NCBI RefSeq assembly: GCF_000383595.1
Contig: NZ_KB911581.1
Coordinates: forward strand, 3,044,265-3,108,264
Source: Streptomyces bottropensis ATCC 25435
Lineage (GTDB): Bacteria; Actinomycetota; Actinomycetes; Streptomycetales; Streptomycetaceae
Length of the DNA stretch: 64,000 nt
Direction of reading: 5' to 3'
Shown here: positions 58,432 through 64,000 of the stretch, one piece after another
Layout of the letters: every line of letters starts with the position of its first letter
Position numbering within the stretch: position 1 is the first letter of the stretch
Notes under the pieces: generated by a model
Told to the model about the DNA's origin: nothing
The model's input: only the letters and a program-made list of their open reading frames with translations
Databases searched by the model: none
Program-made: the position numbers and the translations under genes

Positions 58432-59373
58432 TCAGGCGGCCACCAGGCGTTCGTACGCCCTCAGCAGCCCGTCGGTCACCTCCTGACCGGCGGGCCGCAG
58501 TGGTGCGCGGACCGGACCCGCGGGCAGACCCAGCCGGGCCAGGAGCGCCTTCGCCGTGACCGTGCCGGGCAGGCCCGAGGCCATCATCAGTTCGGTGAGG
58601 GCGATGGTGCGTCGCTGGAGCCGGGCCGCCTCGGCGGTGTCACCCGCGTCGAACGCGTCGATGACCGCCCGGACGTGGCGGGGGGCCGCGTTCGCGACCG
58701 TGCTGACGTAACCCGACCCGCCGATCGCGTACAGCGCGAGCACGTACTCGTCGCAGCCCGTGTAGTACGCCAACTCCGTCCGCGCCAGCACCTTCTGGGT
58801 GCCGAGGAGGTCGTACGCGCAGTCCTTCACCGCCACGATCCTCGGGTGGCCGGCCAGCCGGATCATCGTCTCCGGTTCGATGCGGGTGCCGGTGCGGCCG
58901 GGGATGTCGTACAGCGCGACGGGCAGCCCGGAGGCGTCGGCGAGTGCGCGGAAGTGGGCCTCGACCGCGTCCTGTGGGGGCGTGCTGTAGTACGGCGTGA
59001 CCGCCAGCAGGCCGTCCGCGCCCGCCTTCTCGGCCGCCAGCGCCAGTTCCACGGTGTGCCGGGTGTCGGCGGTGCCCACCCCGGCCACGATCACGGTCCG
59101 GTCGCCGACCGCCGCGCGCACGGCCCGGATCAGCTCCGCCTTCTCCGCGTCCGTGGTCGTCGGCGACTCACCCGTCGTACCGGAGAGCACCAGTCCGTCG
59201 CACCCCTCGGCCACCAGATGGTCGGCCAGCCGCTGGGCTCCGTCCAGGTCCAGTGCGCCGGAGGGGGTGAAGGGCGTGATCATCGCGCACAGGGCACGGC
59301 CGAAGGGAGTGGGGGCGGGGCGGTGGGTGAGGGTCATAGGGGTAGTCTCGGGTGCCTCATTGTGAAGCTCCAC
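58432..59373 (-). CDS. dapA: Dihydrodipicolinate synthase (DapA) family lyase
   Basis: This 313-residue class I aldolase has the key DapA residues: the substrate-binding GTTGES, YYSTPPQ and YDIPGRTGTR with its tyrosine, and the Schiff-base lysine in IVAVKDCAYD. It probably condenses pyruvate with aspartate semialdehyde, but streptomycetes carry several DapA paralogues and a sugar-acid aldolase role cannot be excluded. The start GTG 59373 is chosen because AGGAG lies six bases upstream (AGGAG-AATTAA-GTG), while the ATG at 59337 has no ribosome site. It converges on the propeller gene with only eight bases between. Confidence 0.82.
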   Translation of the reverse strand: MELHNEAPETTPMTLTHRPAPTPFGRALCAMITPFTPSGALDLDGAQRLADHLVAEGCDGLVLSGTTGESPTTTDAEKAELIRAVRAAVGDRTVIVAGVGTADTRHTVELALAAEKAGADGLLAVTPYYSTPPQDAVEAHFRALADASGLPVALYDIPGRTGTRIEPETMIRLAGHPRIVAVKDCAYDLLGTQKVLARTELAYYTGCDEYVLALYAIGGSGYVSTVANAAPRHVRAVIDAFDAGDTAEAARLQRRTIALTELMMASGLPGTVTAKALLARLGLPAGPVRAPLRPAGQEVTDGLLRAYERLVAA

Positions 59374-59545
59374 TTAATTCTCCTACGGAATGTATGGAAG
59401 TTCTGCTACGAGGACGGAGTAGGGAGCCGTGTGCGAGGCCGGGGCAGGTGGATGCGGGTGACGTCCGAGGTCGAAGCGATGTCGCAGGGGTAGCGCGGGC
59501 CGGGACGGGTACTCGGCGTGTCCCGATGTGTGAGGAGGCGACACC

Positions 59546-60007
59546 GTGACCGGGACCACCGAGACCAGGCCCACGCGATTCGTGCGCTCTGCGCGATCCG
59601 AACGTCCGGGGCCGGGCGAACACGACCACCACTCCGTGGGCGAGCTGGTCGGGCAGGCCACCGAACAGCTCTCCCTGCTCGTACGACAGGAGGTCGCCCT
59701 CGCCAAGGAGGAGCTGGCCGAGAAGGGGCGGCGCGCGGGACGCGGCGGCGGGCTGCTCGGCGCGGCCGGCGCGGTCGCCTACGTGGGATTCATGACCCTC
59801 GCCGCCGCCGGCGTCGCAGCACTCTCCCTGGTGCTGGACGTCTGGGCCGCCGCGCTCATCGTCATGGGCGTGCTGTTCGTGATCGCGGGCGTGCTGGCCG
59901 CACTCGGGCGCGCACAGCTGCGCCGGGCCACCCCGCCCAAGCCCGAGCGGGCGCTGGACAGCGTCAAGGCGGACGTGGACGAGATCAAGGGGAGGGCGCG
60001 ACGATGA
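59546..60007 (+). CDS. Phage-holin-family (holin-X/YqjE) membrane protein
   Basis: This 153-residue protein belongs to the actinobacterial holin-superfamily III type, though it is chromosomal and not phage-linked. Residues 35-60, ELVGQATEQLSLLVRQEVALAKEEL, form the typical amphipathic helix, followed by two membrane helices (about 72-95 and 100-122) and a charged tail. The GTG at 59546 follows GGAGG. It overlaps the DUF3618 gene by four bases, a pairing common in actinobacteria and thought to act in envelope maintenance; the mechanism is unknown. Confidence 0.85.
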   Translation: MTGTTETRPTRFVRSARSERPGPGEHDHHSVGELVGQATEQLSLLVRQEVALAKEELAEKGRRAGRGGGLLGAAGAVAYVGFMTLAAAGVAALSLVLDVWAAALIVMGVLFVIAGVLAALGRAQLRRATPPKPERALDSVKADVDEIKGRARR

Positions 60008-60282
60008 CGCAGGCATCGAGCAGGACCGATGGTTCAGTCGGCGCCAAGGGCCCCGACGAACTCCGGCGACAGATCGAGGAGACCCGGGCACAGCTCGGCG
60101 ACACGGTCGAGGAACTGGCCGCCAAGGCGGACGTGAAGGCGAGGGTGCACGCGGCCCAGGCCGATGTGAAGGCCAAGGCCCAGTCGGCGTGGGAGAGGGT
60201 GCCCCGGGGGATGCTGATCGTGGGCGGCGCGAGTGTCGCCGTGGCCGCGGTGGGGGTGCTGGTCTGGCGGCACTACCGCTAG
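60004..60282 (+). CDS. DUF3618 membrane protein
   Basis: This 92-residue protein has the DUF3618 signature GPDELRRQIEETRAQLGDTVEELAAKADVKARV (about residues 15-47), expected to form a long helix. A lysine/alanine-rich linker and one C-terminal membrane helix MLIVGGASVAVAAVGVLVW follow. It is translationally coupled (ATGA) to the holin-X gene. The function is undefined; a partner of the preceding membrane protein is likely. Confidence 0.85.
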   Translation: MTQASSRTDGSVGAKGPDELRRQIEETRAQLGDTVEELAAKADVKARVHAAQADVKAKAQSAWERVPRGMLIVGGASVAVAAVGVLVWRHYR

Positions 60283-60394
60283 GCGGGGCACGGCGTTCGC
60301 CTCCCGCCCACCCGACTCACCCTGCCCGCAGGGCCGACTCGTGGCACAGTGGCGGCACCGTCGAGCGCCTCCACGACTTCTTGCGCGGTACGGT

Positions 60395-60421
60395 CTGCCG
60401 ATCCTGCCGATCCTGCCGATC
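60395..60421. repeat. 9-bp tandem repeat CTGCCGATC, three copies
   Basis: CTGCCGATC occurs at 60395, 60404 and 60413 without mismatch, in noncoding DNA. Confidence 0.85.
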
Positions 60422-60637
60422 ACGAGATCGCCCTGCCGGTACCTCGACCTCAGCTCCACGACGACAACGGCTGCGGCAGACCTCCGCGGGTGGTGTCGGC
60501 CTCGATCGAAGGCCCTCCCGCGCATGATCTTCGCCGTGCCGGGCGACCTGCTTGGTGCCGGACGGGCGGGGAAGTCCGGCGCGGAGCCGTCGTACGCGAG
60601 GCCTCACCTCCGGTGCCCGGCCGCCCCGCGCACCCGC

Positions 60638-60660
60638 CCGCGGCCGGTCCCCGGCCGCGG
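60638..60660. terminator. Hairpin after the YihY/BrkB gene
   Basis: CCGCGGCCGG (60638-60647), loop TCC, and CCGGCCGCGG (60651-60660) form a perfect 10-bp stem about 40 bases beyond the stop codon at 60701 of the minus-strand gene. Confidence 0.6.
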
Positions 60661-60700
60661 TTGCGGGCACGTCTCTCCGCCCGGGGTCCCGTCGCCGCGC

Positions 60701-61798
60701 TCAGCCCTTCGTCATCGGGTCGCGGCCGGTCGCGGTGGTGGCGGTCCGGGCGCGTGCCTCCCGCAGGGCCCGTAGCCGGGGAGGCCATGTGCGGGTGTCC
60801 CGGGGTTCGACGTAGGGCTCCTCGGTGGGGGCGCGGCCCTCGGTGATGGCGAGTTCGCGGGAGAGTTCCGCGTCGAATTCGAGGCCCAGCAGGATCGCGA
60901 GGTTGGTGAGCCAGAGCCAGATGAGGAAGACGACGGCGCCGGCGAGGGTGCCGTAGGTCTTGTTGTACGAGCCGAAGTTGGCGGCGTAGACCGCGAAGCC
61001 GGCGGACGCGGCGAGCCAGATCAGCGTGGCGACGATGCCACCGGGGCTGACCCAACGGAAGCCCCGGCCACGGACGTTGGGCGCGGCCCAGTACAGCAGG
61101 GCGATCATCAGCGTCACCAGCACCAGCAGCACCGGCCATTTCGCGATGTTCCACACCGCGATCGCCGCGTCGCCGAGCCCGATCGTCGTCCCCGCGCGCT
61201 CGGCCAGCGGGCCGGTGAACACCACGATCAACGCGCTCACCGCCAGCATCAGCATCAGCACCAGGGTCAGGGCGATCCGCAGCGGCGTCACCTTCCACAC
61301 CGGGCGGCCCTCCGGCAGGTCGTACACGGCGTTGGACGTACGGATGAACGCGGCCACGTACCCCGACGCCGACCACACGGCCGCGAGCAGGCCGACGATC
61401 GCCAGCAGGCTGCCCGTACCGCCGCTGTCGCTCAACTGGACGACCGCGTCCCGCAGGATGTCCCGCGCCGGGCCGGGCGCCAGATCGCCGATGTTGTCCA
61501 GGATCTTGTCGGTCGCGCGCTGTCCGACGACACCGAGCATCGACACCAGCACCAGGATGGCGGGGAACAGCGACAGGACGCCGTAGTACGTCAACGCCGC
61601 CGCCCGGTCGGACAGTTCGTCGTCCTGGAACTCCTTGGCCGTGCGCCGCACCACCGCCCACCACGAACGTTTCGGCAGCCCGGTGGGGCCGTCCACGCCG
61701 GTCCGCTCCTCCGCCTCCGCCCCGGTCTCCGTCCCGTCCTTCGCCCCGGAATCCGGTTCCTTCCCCACCCGCTCGGCCTCGGGCCGCTTCTCGTCCAT
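60701..61798 (-). CDS. YihY/BrkB family membrane protein
   Basis: This 365-residue protein has a charged N-terminal tail (about 45 residues), then the family domain starting WWAVVRRTAKEFQDDELSDRAAALTYYGVLSLFPAIL. It has six hydrophobic segments, including VLLVLVTLMIALLYWAAPN and YGTLAGAVVFLIWLWLTNLAILLGLEFDAEL. The family was once called ribonuclease BN in error; the real role in the membrane is unresolved. A charged C-terminal tail of about 50 residues ends DPMTKG. ATG 61798 is taken as start; the ribosome site is weak. It stands alone. Confidence 0.88.
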   Translation of the reverse strand: MDEKRPEAERVGKEPDSGAKDGTETGAEAEERTGVDGPTGLPKRSWWAVVRRTAKEFQDDELSDRAAALTYYGVLSLFPAILVLVSMLGVVGQRATDKILDNIGDLAPGPARDILRDAVVQLSDSGGTGSLLAIVGLLAAVWSASGYVAAFIRTSNAVYDLPEGRPVWKVTPLRIALTLVLMLMLAVSALIVVFTGPLAERAGTTIGLGDAAIAVWNIAKWPVLLVLVTLMIALLYWAAPNVRGRGFRWVSPGGIVATLIWLAASAGFAVYAANFGSYNKTYGTLAGAVVFLIWLWLTNLAILLGLEFDAELSRELAITEGRAPTEEPYVEPRDTRTWPPRLRALREARARTATTATGRDPMTKG

Positions 61799-61912
61799 GA
61801 ACGGGCGGGTCTCCCGAAACAGGGGCCCGAATCGCGGAGTTGACCTGAATCCTGGTTGAGGTTGAAAGGTGGTCGGTGCACACACACCGAGCACCGATCA
61901 TGGGAGAGCGGC

Positions 61913-62620
61913 ATGACCCGTCGTACGGACCTCCATCCCGTCCTCGACCGCCCCGATGCCGGGGCACCCTTCTTCAGTACCTGGCAGGTGGGTACGCCCG
62001 AGCGGCAGCGGCTGACCGTGGAGGCCGTCGCCGACACCTGGCAGCGCCGCCCCTGGCCCACCGACGGACTGCTGGGCTACTTCGTCTACACGGCGGAGGA
62101 CGGCTCCGGCCTGCTGCACTACTCCCAGTGGGCCGACGAGCAGGCGTACGAGGCCTTCGCGCGGACGCGCCGGCAGGAGCGCAACGACGCCATCGACACC
62201 GCCGTGCCCGGGATCGAGCGGGTGGGGCTCGGGCGCTACCGGCGGTACCGCAGTCTCACGGGGGGCGGCGACCGTGTCGCCCGGACGCCGGGGTGCGTCG
62301 TGATCGTCGACGTCGAGTTCGAGGGGCCGGACCCGGCGCGGCAGCGGGCCTGGGTGGACGCCGTCGAAGAGGCTCTGGCGGCCGAGCCGCATCCGCACCC
62401 CGGCGGTATCTCCGCCCACTTCCACCTCGCCACCGACGGCACCCGCGTCCTCAACTACGCCGAGTGGGAGAGCGCGCGGCACCACATCGACGCCCTCGCG
62501 TCGCCCGGCGACGGAGTCGGCTCGCCCTCGGCGCTCTGGCGGCGCGTGCAGACCTGGCCCGGACTGAGGACCAGCACGGTCAAGCGCTACGAGTACGCCC
62601 TCGGCCTCCTCCCGGACTGA
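61913..62620 (+). CDS. Protein with two antibiotic-biosynthesis-monooxygenase (ABM) domains
   Basis: This 235-residue protein consists of two ferredoxin-like ABM modules. The first has FFSTWQVGTPERQRLTVEAVADTWQ and LLHYSQWADEQAYEAF (about residues 20-95). The second has GCVVIVDVEFEGPDPARQRAWVDAVEEAL, GGISAHFHLATDGTRVLNYAEW (about 128-190). Each ends with the typical Y-x-x-W strand. Some relatives oxidise polyketides without a cofactor, while others only dimerise or bind haem; no activity can be assigned. ATG 61913 follows GGGAGAG. It is in line with the next regulator gene, 70 bases away. Confidence 0.85.
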   Translation: MTRRTDLHPVLDRPDAGAPFFSTWQVGTPERQRLTVEAVADTWQRRPWPTDGLLGYFVYTAEDGSGLLHYSQWADEQAYEAFARTRRQERNDAIDTAVPGIERVGLGRYRRYRSLTGGGDRVARTPGCVVIVDVEFEGPDPARQRAWVDAVEEALAAEPHPHPGGISAHFHLATDGTRVLNYAEWESARHHIDALASPGDGVGSPSALWRRVQTWPGLRTSTVKRYEYALGLLPD

Positions 62621-62690
62621 CTCCGCCACGCCTCTCACCGAACACTCTGATGTCCTGGACAAAAAAAGTTTTCGGTGAGACGGTGGGGTC

Positions 62691-63473
62691 ATGTTGGACG
62701 TCACCGTGATCGAGGATCCCGAGGCAGCGGCGGTCTCGCTGGATCCGATACGTGCCCGGCTGCTGGCCGAGCTGGCGGCCGGGCCCGCCTCGGCCGCCAT
62801 GCTGGCCGGGAAGGTCGGGCTGCCGCGCCAGAAGGTGAACTACCACCTCAAGGCGCTGGAGCGGCACGGTCTGGTCGAGCTTGCGGGGGAGCGCCGCAAG
62901 GGCAATGTCACCGAGCGGCTGATGCGGGCGACCGCCGCGTCGTACGTGATCTCACCGCTCGCGCTCGCCGCCGTGCAGCCCGATCCGGACCGCTTCCGGG
63001 ACCAGCTCTCCGCGCGCTGGCTGCTGGCGCTCGGCGCCCGGCTGGTCCGGGACGTCGGATCGCTCGTCACGGGCGCGGCCAGGGCCCGCAAGGGGCTCGC
63101 GACCTACGCGCTCGACGGGGAGGTCACCTTCGCCTCGGCCGCCGACCGGGCCGCGTTCGTCCAGGAGCTGACGGCCGGGGTGAGCGCGCTCCTGCGCAAG
63201 TACGACGCGCCCGACGCCGCGGCCGGCCGGGGGCACCGGATCGTCGTCGCGGTCCACCCGACGCTCAGGCCGCAGGGAGCCGAGGCAGCGGCCCCGCCCG
63301 ACGGGTCCGAGGGGGCCGACCGCCTCGACGACCGGCCTGACCGGCCCGAACCCTTCGACCGGCCCAAGCAGACCGAACTGCCCAAGCAGACCGAACTGCG
63401 CAAGCAGCCCGACCGGACCGAACTGCCCAGCCAGCCCGAACTGCCCGACCGGACCGAACTGCCCGGCCTGTGA
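62691..63473 (+). CDS. ArsR-type winged-helix regulator with repetitive C-terminal tail
   Basis: This 260-residue protein has an N-terminal winged helix, DPIRARLLAELAAGPASAAMLAGKVGLPRQKVNYHLKALERHGLVEL (about residues 18-64). A central domain (about 95-190) follows. The last 40 residues are low-complexity, with TELP repeated: K-Q-T-E-L-P, K-Q-T-E-L-R, D-R-T-E-L-P, S-Q-P-E-L-P, D-R-T-E-L-P. It lies directly before an SRPBCC (AHSA1-like) gene, a pairing frequent among ArsR regulators and thought to link regulator and ligand-binding protein. An AT-rich spot with seven A residues near 62662 precedes the ATG. The inducer is unknown. Confidence 0.85.
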   Translation: MLDVTVIEDPEAAAVSLDPIRARLLAELAAGPASAAMLAGKVGLPRQKVNYHLKALERHGLVELAGERRKGNVTERLMRATAASYVISPLALAAVQPDPDRFRDQLSARWLLALGARLVRDVGSLVTGAARARKGLATYALDGEVTFASAADRAAFVQELTAGVSALLRKYDAPDAAAGRGHRIVVAVHPTLRPQGAEAAAPPDGSEGADRLDDRPDRPEPFDRPKQTELPKQTELRKQPDRTELPSQPELPDRTELPGL

Positions 63474-63493
63474 GACCCGTTGAGGAGCACGTC

Positions 63494-64000
63494 ATGTCCA
63501 AGGAATTCGAGATCGCCCGGGAGTTCGAGGTCGACGCCACCCCCGAGGAGGTGTGGGAGGCCGTCACCGCCGGGACGGGCGGGTGGCTGTGGCCCATGGA
63601 GGCGCCCGAGCCGCGCGTCGGCGGCAGGGGGCCGTTCGGCTCCGAGGTCACCGCCTGGGACCCGCCGCACCGGTACACCAACCGGGTCGAGGACGTCGAG
63701 GGCATCTCCGAACAGACCCGCAACCAGCTGGACTACACGATCGAACCGCGCGACGACGGCAAGCGGGCCTGGGTGCGGTACGTGCACAGCGGCATCTTCG
63801 TCGACGACTGGGACAACCAGTACGACGGCGCCGCCAAGCACACCGGCTTCTACCTGCACACCCTGCGCCAGTATCTGACGCGCTTCAGGGGCCGTACGGT
63901 CACCGCGTTCGCCACCTTCGACGCGCCGGAGACGGCCGGGGCCCCCGACGCGCTCACCACCGTCGGACGGGCGCTCGGTCTCGCGGACGACACGGCCGAG
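63494..64000 (+). CDS. SRPBCC/AHSA1-like protein (3' end off window)
   Basis: The first 169 codons of a START-like (SRPBCC) protein are present. The first strand and helix read FEIAREFEVDATPEEVWEAVTAG, followed by GGWLWPMEAPEP and, near residue 118, AAKHTGFYLHTLRQYLTRF, the long C-terminal helix of AHSA1-like domains. The frame continues after the domain (GRTVTAFATFDAPETAGAPDAL), suggesting a second domain beyond the window. ATG 63494 follows GAGGAG, 20 bases after the regulator stop. It probably binds a hydrophobic ligand and works with the upstream regulator. Confidence 0.85.
   Translation, partial: MSKEFEIAREFEVDATPEEVWEAVTAGTGGWLWPMEAPEPRVGGRGPFGSEVTAWDPPHRYTNRVEDVEGISEQTRNQLDYTIEPRDDGKRAWVRYVHSGIFVDDWDNQYDGAAKHTGFYLHTLRQYLTRFRGRTVTAFATFDAPETAGAPDALTTVGRALGLADDTAE

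Larger units (their letters stand above)
60283..60700. other. Noncoding gap between converging genes
   Basis: These 418 bases hold a 9-bp tandem repeat (60395-60421) and a hairpin (60638-60660). I find no ribosome site with a plausible reading frame; overlapping open frames give arginine-rich, domain-free translations. Confidence 0.55.

Noticed and set aside
59546..60282. Prophage remnant
   Set aside because: The holin-type protein belongs to a chromosomal actinobacterial family paired with DUF3618, and no other phage genes are nearby.
1..64000. tRNA, rRNA, CRISPR or insertion sequence
   Set aside because: No cloverleaf-like segment, rRNA-like stretch, regularly spaced repeats, transposase or terminal inverted repeats were noticed on reading; a tRNAscan or IS search would settle it.

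Overview
The window looks like a Streptomyces chromosome segment. It has very high GC, many GTG starts, four-base ATGA/GTGA overlaps between operon genes, and one single visible TTA codon in about 60 genes. It also carries a sufR-B-D-Rieske-C-S-U-DUF59 operon, a zwf-opcA pair, and ctaA and ctaB near each other. I saw no rRNA, tRNA, CRISPR array, insertion sequence or prophage. All identifications come from reading the translated sequence; no database search was run.

Left part (1-9 kb): a TetR-regulated efflux cassette (TetR, DHA2-type MFS pump, serine hydrolase running off the window edge) with a perfect operator, then a small membrane-protein gene broken by an in-frame TGA. Next is a complete quinate/shikimate catabolic locus: MHS-family transporter, TetR regulator, quinate/shikimate dehydrogenase, and a two-domain 3-dehydroshikimate dehydratase that yields protocatechuate. 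Two matching 26-bp operators sit in front of the transporter and the dehydrogenase.

9-15 kb: a minus-strand three-gene operon. Its first gene joins a catalase-like haem domain to an animal-type (cyclooxygenase/alpha-dioxygenase-like) haem peroxidase domain; it is followed by a nitroreductase-fold protein and a beta-helix protein with a membrane tail. This is the least explained system here and may make oxylipins.

15-30.5 kb: a complete myo-inositol utilisation locus. It holds dehydrogenases, inosose dehydratase, IolD, IolB, IolC, a Cgl0159-type aldolase, CoA-acylating malonate-semialdehyde dehydrogenase, a LacI regulator, and an ABC importer instead of an MFS permease. The iolC promoter region and the importer promoter region share the operator CTAG-N-GCGC-N-CTAG. 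About 1.1 kb without a convincing gene follows.

31.6-43 kb: an oxidative pentose phosphate operon (tkt, tal, zwf, opcA, gnd), divergent ctaB, a small unknown protein, a TIM-barrel hydrolase, a nucleotidyltransferase-like gene with a TTA codon at position 10, and ctaA. 43-52.5 kb: a DrrAB-like ABC exporter with a 92-bp partial duplication between its genes, an AAC(3)-family gene, then the suf operon. The suf operon has a SufR box on its start codon and ends at a perfect 22-bp hairpin.

52.5-64 kb: mixed core and accessory genes. These are an AbfB-domain membrane-anchored protein, an SMR pump with its TetR regulator and tandem operators, dapD, a tiny secreted protein, an ECF sigma factor with a beta-propeller partner, a dapA-family gene, holin-X/DUF3618 envelope proteins, a YihY/BrkB protein, a tandem ABM-domain protein, and an ArsR-like regulator next to an SRPBCC protein cut by the window edge.
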